Of a stretch of 9,805 nt of DNA, positions 1 to 6,634 are shown in pieces. Under the pieces are notes generated by a model. That model ran no database searches, was not told where the DNA came from, and was given only the letters and a program-made list of their open reading frames with translations. Both the position numbers and the translations under genes were made by a program. This stretch comes from Phosphoribacter sp964647395 (GTDB lineage Bacteria; Actinomycetota; Actinomycetes; Actinomycetales; Dermatophilaceae), in assembly GCA_964647395.1 (NCBI GenBank), contig CAZYHR010000117.1:1-9805 (forward strand), written 5' to 3'. Position 1 is the first letter of the stretch. Each line of letters begins with the position of its first letter.

Positions 1-1
1 G

Positions 2-2401
2 CCGGAGGGTTGGGTGGCGGCGGAGCTTCCGCTGTCGGCGGTGCCGGTGGAGGAGAGCGGGCTGGCCCCCAAGGAGGTCTGGAGCAACGAGAGCCAGGAG
101 CGCTACGTCCTGGCGATCGCGCCCCGGTCGCTGCCGGTCCTGGCCGCCATGTGCGAGCGGGAGCGCTGCCCCTTCGCGGTCGTCGGGCTGGCCAGCGGCG
201 ACGGCCAGCTCGTCGTCGAGGTCGACGAGCGGGGCGAGCGGGCCGTGCAGATGCCGATGGAGGTGCTGCTCGGCAAGCCTCCGCAGATGTTGCGCGACGT
301 GCGCCGGGTCGACCGGTCCGAGCCGGAGATCGACTGTGCCGCAATGCCGCTCGACGAGCTCGCGACGGCGGTGTTGCGGCACCCCACGGTGGGGAGCAAA
401 CGCTTCCTGGTGACCATCGGTGACCGCACCGTGGGCGGTCTGTCGCATCGCGACCAGATGGTCGGGCCGTGGCAGGTGCCGGTCGCCGATGTGGCGGTGA
501 CCCTGGCTGCCTTCGAGGGTTTCGCCGGTGAGGCGATGGCCAGCGGGGAGCGGATGCCGCTGGCCGCGGTGGACGGCCCGGCGTCGGGACGCATGGCGGT
601 GGGCGAGGCCCTGACCAACCTGCTCGCCGCGCCGATCTCCCTGGACGCGGTGAAGCTCTCCTGCAACTGGATGGCCGCGTGCGGCGAGGACGGCGAGGAC
701 GCTGCGCTCTACGACACGGTGCGGGCCGTCGCCCTGGAGCTGTGCCCGGCGCTCGGCGTCGGTGTGCCGGTCGGCAAGGACTCGCTGTCGATGCGCACGA
801 CCTGGCGCGACGGCGAGCAGGCCCGCGCGGTCGTGTCGCCGGTGAGCCTGGTGGTCACCGCCTTTGCCACGCTGCCGGACGTGCGCGGCACGCTGACCCC
901 CCAGTTGCGCGGTGGCGACACGTCACTGGTGCTTGTCGACCTCGGGATGGGACGGGCCCGGATGGGCGGCTCGGTGGCAGCCGAGGTGCTCGGCGGGTTC
1001 GGCGGGCAGGTGGCCGATCTGGACGACCCGGCGCTGGTGCGCGGACTGATCGACGCGGTGACGCAGCTGCGCCGGTCCGGCCGCATCCTCGCCTATCACG
1101 ACCGCTCTGACGGCGGTTTGTGGGCCGCGCTGTGCGAGATGGCGTTCGCCGGCCGGCGGGGAGTCGACGTCGAGCTGGGCGAGCTGGTCGCCGCGGCCGT
1201 CGCCGCGGCCGGGACGGCCGACGCGGCCGACGCGGCCGGGCCGCGGTCCGATGCCGCGGTGCGGGCCCTCTTCGCCGAGGAGCTCGGGGTCGTCCTCGAG
1301 GTGCCGACCGCGCACCTGCCCGAGGTGCTGCTCGTGCTCGGCAGCCACGGACTGCACGCAGCCATGCACGTCGTCGGGCACCCCCGGCAGGACCGCCGGG
1401 TGGTCGTCTCGCTGGAGGGAGATCGGCTGCTGGACAAGTCGATCGGTGAGCTGCAGCAGGCCTGGGACACCGTGTCGTGGCGAATCGCCGCCCTGCGCGA
1501 CAACCCCGAGTGCGCCGACGAGGAGCACGCCGCGGCGGGCGCCGAGGACGACCCCGGCCTGCACCTGCACCTGACCTTCGACCCGGCCGAGCTGCCGGTG
1601 CCGCGGGGCGGCGGCGACGCGGCGGCCTTGCTGCGCAGCCGTCCGCGGGTGGCCGTCCTGCGCGAGCAGGGGGTCAACTCGCACCTCGAGACGGCGTTCG
1701 CGCTGGACGCGGCGGGATTCGACGCCTTCGACGTGCACATGACCGACCTGCAGGCCGGCCGGGTGCGGCTCACCGACCTGCAGGGCTTCGTCGCGTGCGG
1801 CGGGTTCTCCTACGGCGACACGCTCGGAGCCGGCGAGGGCTGGGCCCGGTCGATCCTGTTCAACCCGGCGCTGGCCGAGCAGTTCGACGAGTTCTTCAGT
1901 GCGCCGGACACGTTCGCGCTGGGCATCTGCAACGGCTGCCAGATGCTCGCCGCCCTGGCCGACCACATCCCCGGGGCCGAAGCGTGGCCGCGCTTCACCC
2001 ACAACCGCAGCCAGCGCTTCGAGGCCCGGCTGTCGCTGGTCGAGGTGCTGGACAGCCCGTCGATCTTCTTCACCGGCCTCGCGGGCAGCCGGATCCCCAT
2101 CGCGGTGTCGCACGGCGAGGGGTTCGCCGACTTCTCCCAGCGCGGTGACCAGGCCCAGGTGCTGGCAGCGCTGCGGTTCGTCGACGGACATGGTCGCGTC
2201 GCGGCGGCATACCCGGCCAATCCCAACGGTTCGCCCGCCGGGCTGACCGGGGTCACCACGCCGGACGGCCGCTTCACGGCGATCATGCCGCACCCGGAGC
2301 GGGTGCTGCGCAACGTGCAGTTGTCGTGGACCAGCGGCGAGGTGTCCGAGCCGAGCCCGTGGCTGCGGATCTTCCGCAACGCCCGGGCCTGGGTGGGGTG
2401 A
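2..2401 (+). CDS. purL: Phosphoribosylformylglycinamidine synthase, large single-chain form (5'-truncated by window edge)
   Basis: Catalyses the ATP- and glutamine-dependent conversion of FGAR to FGAM, the fourth step of de novo purine synthesis, in the cytoplasm. The frame is open from base 2, so the gene begins upstream; the GTG at 14 is internal. About 799 residues are visible, and large PurL proteins are near 1,300, so roughly the first 500 are missing. Visible motifs in order are SNESQERYV, DQMVGPWQVPV, VGKDSLSM, YHDRSDGGL and RDNPECADEEH of the ATPase-like halves. The C-terminal glutaminase follows from about base 1640, with VLREQGVNSH, GGFSYGD, GICNGCQ (nucleophile Cys codon 1928-1930) and MPHPER (His 2291-2293, Glu 2297-2299). 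The catalytic triad is therefore intact. From memory it resembles the E. coli large PurL closely throughout, whereas most Actinobacteria use separate PurS, PurQ and small PurL. An Ala-rich insert sits near 1181-1258. The next gene follows after 4 bases. Confidence 0.97.
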   Translation, partial: PEGWVAAELPLSAVPVEESGLAPKEVWSNESQERYVLAIAPRSLPVLAAMCERERCPFAVVGLASGDGQLVVEVDERGERAVQMPMEVLLGKPPQMLRDVRRVDRSEPEIDCAAMPLDELATAVLRHPTVGSKRFLVTIGDRTVGGLSHRDQMVGPWQVPVADVAVTLAAFEGFAGEAMASGERMPLAAVDGPASGRMAVGEALTNLLAAPISLDAVKLSCNWMAACGEDGEDAALYDTVRAVALELCPALGVGVPVGKDSLSMRTTWRDGEQARAVVSPVSLVVTAFATLPDVRGTLTPQLRGGDTSLVLVDLGMGRARMGGSVAAEVLGGFGGQVADLDDPALVRGLIDAVTQLRRSGRILAYHDRSDGGLWAALCEMAFAGRRGVDVELGELVAAAVAAAGTADAADAAGPRSDAAVRALFAEELGVVLEVPTAHLPEVLLVLGSHGLHAAMHVVGHPRQDRRVVVSLEGDRLLDKSIGELQQAWDTVSWRIAALRDNPECADEEHAAAGAEDDPGLHLHLTFDPAELPVPRGGGDAAALLRSRPRVAVLREQGVNSHLETAFALDAAGFDAFDVHMTDLQAGRVRLTDLQGFVACGGFSYGDTLGAGEGWARSILFNPALAEQFDEFFSAPDTFALGICNGCQMLAALADHIPGAEAWPRFTHNRSQRFEARLSLVEVLDSPSIFFTGLAGSRIPIAVSHGEGFADFSQRGDQAQVLAALRFVDGHGRVAAAYPANPNGSPAGLTGVTTPDGRFTAIMPHPERVLRNVQLSWTSGEVSEPSPWLRIFRNARAWVG

Positions 2402-2405
2402 GCGG

Positions 2406-3074
2406 ATGGGTGAAGGGAGCGGTCGGCTCGTCGTCTTCGACTGTGACGGGGTGCTCATCGACAGCGAACGGCTCAACGTCGACATCGACGTCGCGGCGAT
2501 CCGCGAACTGGGCTGGCAGATCACCCGCGAGCAGGTCATCGACCGGCATCTCGGTCGCAGCGAGGCCGACGGCCTGGCCGACATCGCCGCTCACATCGGG
2601 CGACCGGTGCCGCAGGAGTGGATCGAGCGCTGGCGGCAGGCCTATCGCGACGTCTACGTCACCGACCTGGTCGCGGTGCCCGGCATCGTCGCAGCGCTGG
2701 ATACCGTTGTCGCCCAAGGGTATGCCGTGTGCGTCGCCTCGTCAGCGCGGCAGGCGGCGCTGCGCCGCAACCTGGGCCAGTGCGACCTGCTGCGCTACTT
2801 CCCCGAGGGGACGATCTTCTCGGCGCAGGACGTCGAGCGCGGCAAGCCCGCGCCCGACCTCTTCCGGCACGCGGCCCGGTCGATGGGCTTCGACCCGTCG
2901 GCCTGCGTCGTCGTCGAGGACTCTCAGCACGGGGTCGCCGCCGCCCGCGCCGCGGCCATGCCGGTCGTCGGCTTCGCCGGCGGCGTCACGCCGCGCGCGC
3001 TGCTCGCCGCCGCCGACGCGGTGATCGCCGACCCGGCGGAGTTGCCGGCGGTCATCGCCGGCCTGTGGTCCTGA
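2406..3074 (+). CDS. HAD-superfamily hydrolase, beta-phosphoglucomutase/phosphatase-like
   Basis: Predicted cytoplasmic phosphatase or phosphomutase of the HAD superfamily (222 residues, normal for subfamily I with a helical cap). Motif I is VVFDCDGVLIDSE, giving nucleophile D12 and acid/base D14. Motif II is S112 in CVASSAR, motif III is K147 in RGKPAPD, and motif IV is E171-D172 in VVVEDSQHG. The cap domain spans about residues 20-90. All catalytic residues are present. The ATG at 2406 is chosen because it follows the purL stop by 4 bases and has a G-rich Shine-Dalgarno-like stretch (GGGTGGGGTGAG) overlapping the purL stop, which suggests translational coupling in one operon. The substrate cannot be told from sequence: sugar phosphates are common for this group, and a purine-related substrate is only hinted at by the neighbour. 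Confidence 0.9.
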   Translation: MGEGSGRLVVFDCDGVLIDSERLNVDIDVAAIRELGWQITREQVIDRHLGRSEADGLADIAAHIGRPVPQEWIERWRQAYRDVYVTDLVAVPGIVAALDTVVAQGYAVCVASSARQAALRRNLGQCDLLRYFPEGTIFSAQDVERGKPAPDLFRHAARSMGFDPSACVVVEDSQHGVAAARAAAMPVVGFAGGVTPRALLAAADAVIADPAELPAVIAGLWS

Positions 3075-3105
3075 CCGGGACCGCCGGGTCTGCCCTGTTC
3101 GCGGG

Positions 3106-3129
3106 CCGACGCACGCCGTTGCGCGTCGG
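3106..3129. terminator. Candidate bidirectional hairpin between convergent genes
   Basis: A 7-bp stem (CCGACGC at 3106-3112 pairing with GCGTCGG at 3123-3129) closes a 10-base loop in the 57-base gap between the stops of the HAD gene and the minus-strand isomerase-family gene. There is no T-tract on either side, so it is not a classical intrinsic terminator. Position is the main support. Confidence 0.3.
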
Positions 3130-3131
3130 GC

Positions 3132-3959
3132 TCACGGGGTGATGGCGAAGTTGGCGACGACCGCCTGCGCGAGGTCGGCGTCGCCGGTGGCGGCCCAGGC
3201 GTAAGGCGCCCCGACGGGGGTGCGGCCGGCGGCCAAGCGGCCCGCCTCCCAGGTGCCGAGCGTCAGTTGCGCGTCTGCCGACCGCGGGGGGACCGACGCC
3301 TCGACGCCGCGAGTCCTGCCCTCGACCTCGACCACCCGATAGCCCCCGGTCGCGGACACCGGCCCCTCGACCACGACGACGACCGAGCTGCCGACCGGCA
3401 ACCCGGCCGAGCCGACGACGCGCGGGAGGGCGGCATACACGCGGGCGATGGCGTTGGCCGCGGAGGGGGTGTCCAGGCCACCGGGGCGGCCCACCGACTC
3501 GCGGATGTCCTGCTCGTGGCACCACACGTCGAAGGCGCGCAGGCTGATGACCAGGGGCGCCGGCCCGGGCCCGAATGGCCCCGGGATCTGGTCCTGCTCA
3601 CCGAGCCCCGACCACTGCTCCTGGCGCCGCTCGAGGTGCACGGCGGACCCGGCGATCAGCTCGGCGACCGGGCGGCCGCGGCGTGACTCGACGAGCCGTT
3701 CCATGATCTCGCCGAGCGGGCTGCGCACGTGGCCGCGGCCCGAGACGTCGAGCTCGGGCACGGGTTCGCCGAGGAACATCGCGTCGACCGACTCGACGTG
3801 GGCCACCTGGTCGAAGACGTTCCAGCCCGGGCAGGGGCTGGGCAGCGCGAGCTGCTCGTCGGTGAGCCCCGCGGCGAGCGAACGCACCGCCTCGACGGAT
3901 TGCAGGTAGGCCGCGAGCAGGCTCGGCACATCGGTCGGGGGAGCGGGGGTCACCGTCAT
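3132..3959 (-). CDS. Maleylpyruvate isomerase family mycothiol-dependent enzyme
   Basis: A 275-residue cytoplasmic protein of the DinB-like/MDMPI family (TIGR03083-type), whose members use mycothiol as a thiol cofactor in isomerase or transferase reactions. The N-terminal four-helix DinB-like domain covers about residues 10-155. It contains the CPGWNVFDQVAHVES block with predicted metal ligand H54 and the WCHEQDIRE block with H148, E149 and D151. The MDMPI C-terminal domain covers about 180-270, with the typical ending in which a sequence like GDADLAQAV precedes the last residues. The exact substrate is unknown: most family members are uncharacterised, and true maleylpyruvate isomerase would be expected near gentisate genes, none of which are here. 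The ATG at 3959 is favoured because a -10 element lies at exactly the distance expected for a leaderless message. Mycothiol dependence supports an actinobacterial host. Confidence 0.87.
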   Translation of the reverse strand: MTVTPAPPTDVPSLLAAYLQSVEAVRSLAAGLTDEQLALPSPCPGWNVFDQVAHVESVDAMFLGEPVPELDVSGRGHVRSPLGEIMERLVESRRGRPVAELIAGSAVHLERRQEQWSGLGEQDQIPGPFGPGPAPLVISLRAFDVWCHEQDIRESVGRPGGLDTPSAANAIARVYAALPRVVGSAGLPVGSSVVVVVEGPVSATGGYRVVEVEGRTRGVEASVPPRSADAQLTLGTWEAGRLAAGRTPVGAPYAWAATGDADLAQAVVANFAITP

Positions 3960-4002
3960 GGCCCGACCCTAGCGCCGGCGCGCACACCCATGAGGGTGCG
4001 TG
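3960..4002 (-). promoter_or_regulatory. Leaderless-type promoter with inverted repeat upstream of the isomerase-family gene
   Basis: On the minus strand TAGGGT (3971 to 3966) lies at positions -12 to -7 relative to the A of the ATG at 3959. That is where an actinobacterial TANNNT -10 box sits when transcription starts on the start codon itself. No good -35 is visible (CTCATG at the matching place). An imperfect inverted repeat, CGCACACCC / GGGTGCGTG with a 4-base loop (3981-4002; 8 of 9 positions pair, one as G-T), covers the -35 region and could be an operator. This is an inference from position and motif only. Confidence 0.5.
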
Positions 4003-4183
4003 AGACCAGTGAGCCAGCAGCAGGAGCAGTGGCCGGTGGTGGCGCCGGTCGGGCTGATCCACACCCACCCCGACTGGCCGCGGCAGGCGGGCCCGGCGGG
4101 CACGCTCACTGCGAAGCAAGCCTGAGCCAGTACCGCGGCCTTGAACGATCGCCTTGAGCCCGGACCGGGTGGGTGGCTGCCGC
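3960..4183. other. Intergenic region between divergent genes
   Basis: These 224 bases separate the minus-strand isomerase-family gene from the plus-strand secreted protein. Apart from the leaderless-type promoter and inverted repeat at its left end, I see no convincing element. TTGAAC at 4141 could be a -35 for the downstream gene, but no TANNNT box follows at 16-19 bases. The short reading frames on both strands here lack family signals and look like chance. Confidence 0.5.
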
Positions 4184-4753
4184 ATGAGTAGTTCTCGACT
4201 GCGTCGTGGGCGCCGTGCACGTGCGTGGTTCACCGGCCTGATTGGCGCACTGATTGGCCTCTCCCTGTCGTCGGTTGGCGGCGGCGGCGTCGCGACTGCA
4301 GCGTCGACGGCGGACGAACCGCTGCATAGCGTTGACACCTCGAATGCCGCAGTGGTGAGCGGTCTCGACGCCCGAGGACAATGTCTCTTCCGTAACGGGG
4401 TCTATCCGGCCGGCGGGTTGGTGATCGGGACTCCTCCCTCCCGGACGAATCCCAGGCTGCTCACCACCGAAGCGACGGCCAGCATCGCGGCGAGTTGTGC
4501 GGCGCAGGATTACGTCAACTCTGCGGCATACAGGCACCAGGCGGGTATTCCGGAGTTCGTGATCATGGTGAGTTCCCGCGACGAGAGCACGGGGCGTCTC
4601 CGGGTCTCCGTTCCCGAGAGATACCACGCTGCCGCCTTGCACGCCCTGGCGGCCTTCGGAGATTCCATCGAGCTCTCGATCCAGAAGAAGGACGTGACGT
4701 TCCAAGGTCGTGGGGACTCCACGCTGCGGGCGGGGCTTCAGACCACGGGCTGA
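4184..4753 (+). CDS. Hypothetical secreted protein (unrecognised)
   Basis: I do not recognise this 189-residue protein. The ATG at 4184 is preferred over an in-frame TTG at 4154 because it opens directly on a Sec-type signal peptide. That peptide has a basic n-region (RLRRGRRAR), a hydrophobic core at about residues 15-31 and an ATA or STA cleavage site near residues 37-43. The mature part is about 146-150 residues and has two cysteines (C67, C105) that could form one disulfide. The C-terminal third alternates strand-like and helix-like segments (EFVIMVS, RLRVSVPERY, a helix around ALHALAAFGD, then SIELSIQ). This vaguely recalls alpha/beta pro-domains, but the likeness is too weak to assign. 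Base composition is lower than the neighbours (60 and 63% GC in two 60-base lines counted, against 73% in a line of acdS), with codons such as ATT, AAT and CAA. Recent acquisition is possible. Confidence 0.7.
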   Translation: MSSSRLRRGRRARAWFTGLIGALIGLSLSSVGGGGVATAASTADEPLHSVDTSNAAVVSGLDARGQCLFRNGVYPAGGLVIGTPPSRTNPRLLTTEATASIAASCAAQDYVNSAAYRHQAGIPEFVIMVSSRDESTGRLRVSVPERYHAAALHALAAFGDSIELSIQKKDVTFQGRGDSTLRAGLQTTG

Positions 4754-4805
4754 CCCGGCGGCCCCGAACGCGGGCCAGCACCGGCTTCCGGCTGCCGGGG
4801 CACGA

Positions 4806-4823
4806 CCCGCCGGCGCCGGCGGG
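4806..4823. terminator. Perfect 18-base palindrome between convergent genes
   Basis: CCCGCCGGCGCCGGCGGG is exactly self-complementary. As RNA it forms a 7-bp all-GC stem with a GCGC loop on either strand. It lies in the 81-base gap between the stops of the secreted-protein gene and acdS, the expected place for a shared bidirectional terminator. A second, weaker stem (CCGGC at 4781-4785 with GCCGG at 4794-4798) is nearby. No T-tract follows, which is usual in very high-GC genomes. Confidence 0.5.
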
Positions 4824-4834
4824 CACGCGGCCGG

Positions 4835-5866
4835 TCAGGACGTCTGCGGGTCCCACAGCCGGTGGTAGGCGTTGACGGCCTGCTGGCCGCCCAGGTGGGC
4901 ATAGAGCACGGTGCTCGAGGCGGGGATGTCCTTGGTCTGGACCAGGTCGATCAGCCCGGCCAGCGACTTACCCTCGTAGACCGGGTCGGTGATCATCGCC
5001 TCGAGCTGGGCGCCGAGGCGGATGGCCTCCATGGTCGAGTCGACGGGGATGCCGTAGAGGTCGCCGGCCCAGCCTTCGAGGACCTGGATCTCGTCATCGC
5101 GCAGGTCGCGGCCGACCTCGATGAGCTCGGCGGTGTGCCGGGCGATCCGGCCGACCTGGTCGCGGGTCTGCTCGAGGGTCGCCGAGGCGTCGATGCCGAG
5201 CACCCGGCGTCGAAGGCCGGTCAGCTGCTCCAGCGCGGCGAAGCCGGCGATCATGCCCGCGTGCGTCGAGCCGGTGACCGTGCAGACGATGATCGTGTCG
5301 AAGAAGACGCCGAGGGCCCGCTCCTGCTCGGCCACCTCGAACGCCCAGTTGGCGAAACCCAGTCCGCCGAGCGGGTGTTCGCTGGCCCCCGCGGGGATCG
5401 GATAGGGCTTGCCGCCGCTGGCCTCGACCTCGGCGAGCGCCTCCTTCCACGAGTCGCGGATGCCGATGTCGAAGCCGTGCGGGTCCAGCCGGCTGTCGGC
5501 GCCCATCATGCGGGACAGCAGGATGTTGCCGACCTTGTCGTTGACCGGGTCCTCCCACGGGACCCACTTCTCCTGCACGAGACGGCAGTTGAGGCCGAGG
5601 TGGGCGGCGACCGCCGCGACCTGGCGGGTGTGGTTGGACTGGTAGCCGCCGATCGAGACGAGGGTGTCGGCGCCGGAGGCCAGCACGTCCGGGACGATGT
5701 ACTCGAGCTTGCGGACCTTGTTGCCGCCATAGGCCAGACCGCTGCTCACGTCCTCGCGCTTGGCCCAGACCTGGGCGCCGCCGAGGTGGCCGGACAGCCG
5801 CTTGAGGTGGTGGACCGGGCTCGGGCCGAAGGTCAACGGGTGGCGGGGGAACTCGTGCAGTTTCAT
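4835..5866 (-). CDS. acdS: 1-aminocyclopropane-1-carboxylate (ACC) deaminase
   Basis: PLP-dependent cytoplasmic enzyme that opens the cyclopropane ring of ACC, giving 2-oxobutanoate and ammonia. In plant-associated bacteria this lowers plant ethylene and supplies nitrogen. The 343 residues match the usual length (about 338). Visible hallmarks are the start FPRHPLTFGPSPVHHLKRLS, SGLAYGGNKVRKLEY with the PLP lysine K50, SIGGYQSNHTRQ with S77, the phosphate-binding loop TVTGSTHAG (about 197-204), TDPVYEGKS with Y297 and E298, and YAHLGG with L325. By recalled alignment these correspond to Lys51, Ser78, Tyr294, Glu295 and Leu322 of characterised ACC deaminases. Those residues separate true deaminases from the related D-cysteine desulfhydrases, so I favour ACC deaminase. 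It lies 60 bases downstream of a GntR-type regulator on the same strand and is probably co-transcribed with it. The start has only a weak Shine-Dalgarno-like sequence (AAGCAGG). Confidence 0.93.
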   Translation of the reverse strand: MKLHEFPRHPLTFGPSPVHHLKRLSGHLGGAQVWAKREDVSSGLAYGGNKVRKLEYIVPDVLASGADTLVSIGGYQSNHTRQVAAVAAHLGLNCRLVQEKWVPWEDPVNDKVGNILLSRMMGADSRLDPHGFDIGIRDSWKEALAEVEASGGKPYPIPAGASEHPLGGLGFANWAFEVAEQERALGVFFDTIIVCTVTGSTHAGMIAGFAALEQLTGLRRRVLGIDASATLEQTRDQVGRIARHTAELIEVGRDLRDDEIQVLEGWAGDLYGIPVDSTMEAIRLGAQLEAMITDPVYEGKSLAGLIDLVQTKDIPASSTVLYAHLGGQQAVNAYHRLWDPQTS

Positions 5867-5926
5867 CGGTGCGCCTGCTTTCTGTTGAGCGGACTGGTGC
5901 CGGCTCGGGTCAGCCGCCGGCTTGGG

Positions 5927-6565
5927 TCAACTGAGGGTGTCCAGGAGGGGTTGGAGGGACTGCCACGTCTCGTGCGAGACCTCGGCCGCCGCCTCGGTGT
6001 CGCCGGCCGCGCATCGGTCGACCAGGCGGTCGTGCACGGCGACCGAGCCGCGCCCCGGCAGGCAGGAGAAGCGCAGCCGCTCGAGACGGCGCACGATCGG
6101 GGTGAACTGGTCCAGGACGGCCGCGATGGCGGTGTTGCCGCTGGCGCGCACCGGGATCGCATGGAACGCGTCGTCCGCTGCCAGGGCCGCCTCGGCGTCG
6201 CCGGCGCGCATCGCGGCGGCGAACCTGCCGTTGTGCGAGCGCATCTGCGCCAGATCGGCGGCGGTGAGCTGCGCCACGGCCAGCTCGACGGCGAGCCGGT
6301 GCATGGCGGCGACGACGGACTGCGCGTCGCGGATCGCCTTGATCTCCAAGGGGGCCACGGTCGTCGACCGGCCGGGAGCCGTGGTGACGAGGCCGGCCGC
6401 ACCAAGACGCAGGATCGCCTCCCGGACCGGGGTCCGGCTCACCCCGAGCCACTCCGCCAGCTCCAGGTCACGCAACTGCTCGCCGGGCGCGAACGTGCCG
6501 TCGACGATCGCGTCGCGCAGCCGGGTGTAGGCGTCGTCGCGCAGCAGGCCCCGCTTGAGGGCCAT
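5927..6565 (-). CDS. GntR-family transcriptional regulator, FadR/FCD subfamily
   Basis: A 212-residue DNA-binding regulator. The N-terminal winged helix-turn-helix (about residues 8-72) contains AYTRLRDAIVDGTFAPGEQL and the recognition region LGVSRTPVREAILRL. The C-terminal FCD ligand-binding domain (about 80-205) carries the typical metal-site residues: D131/D132 and H135 in ADDAFH, H178 in VAVHDRL and H198 in SHETW. The start at 6565 is chosen over the in-frame ATG at 6613 because the protein then begins just before the conserved domain, and because the predicted promoter -10 and palindrome lie between the two ATGs. Gene order (regulator, then acdS 60 bases downstream) suggests that it controls acdS and probably itself, responding to ACC or a related metabolite. 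Proteobacterial acdS is usually paired with an Lrp-type AcdR, so this is a different regulator class. Its ligand is unknown. Confidence 0.9.
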   Translation of the reverse strand: MALKRGLLRDDAYTRLRDAIVDGTFAPGEQLRDLELAEWLGVSRTPVREAILRLGAAGLVTTAPGRSTTVAPLEIKAIRDAQSVVAAMHRLAVELAVAQLTAADLAQMRSHNGRFAAAMRAGDAEAALAADDAFHAIPVRASGNTAIAAVLDQFTPIVRRLERLRFSCLPGRGSVAVHDRLVDRCAAGDTEAAAEVSHETWQSLQPLLDTLS

Positions 6566-6589
6566 CGACCCGTCGCTGGGTACCGGCAC

Positions 6590-6626
6590 GCAATATATTG
6601 CACATCGCGACATCCACCACTGTCAA
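6590..6626 (-). promoter_or_regulatory. Promoter and 12-bp palindromic operator candidate of gntR-acdS
   Basis: On the minus strand a perfect TTGACA (6626 to 6621) is followed after 18 bases by TGCAAT (6602 to 6597; 4 of 6 matches to TATAAT), 31 bases before the ATG at 6565. The -10 overlaps GCAATATATTGC (6590-6601), a perfect 12-base palindrome and the most AT-rich site in its surroundings. GntR proteins bind short palindromes as dimers, so autoregulation by the adjacent regulator is likely. The half-site differs from the FadR-type TNGT/ACNA consensus as I recall it. The exact transcription start is inferred. Confidence 0.6.
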
Positions 6627-6634
6627 GAGCGCCC

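Noticed and set aside
923..2584. Minus-strand open frame of 553 codons
   Set aside because: It lies antisense to purL and the start of the HAD gene, both of which have intact catalytic motifs. Its composition is low-complexity Arg/Ala/Gly/Pro.
4141..4183. Promoter for the secreted-protein gene (TTGAAC at 4141)
   Set aside because: No acceptable -10 box lies 16-19 bases downstream, and no leaderless-type TANNNT sits before the ATG. I could not support a site.
3598..4338. Minus-strand frame of 246 codons over the isomerase gene start and the intergenic region
   Set aside because: It overlaps the 5' half of the isomerase-family gene in another frame and the secreted-protein gene antisense. It is Arg/Pro-rich with no motif.
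4835..5866. D-cysteine desulfhydrase as an alternative identity for the ACC deaminase
   Set aside because: The Y297-E298 pair in DPVYEGKS and L325 in YAHLGG match the residues that define true ACC deaminases.
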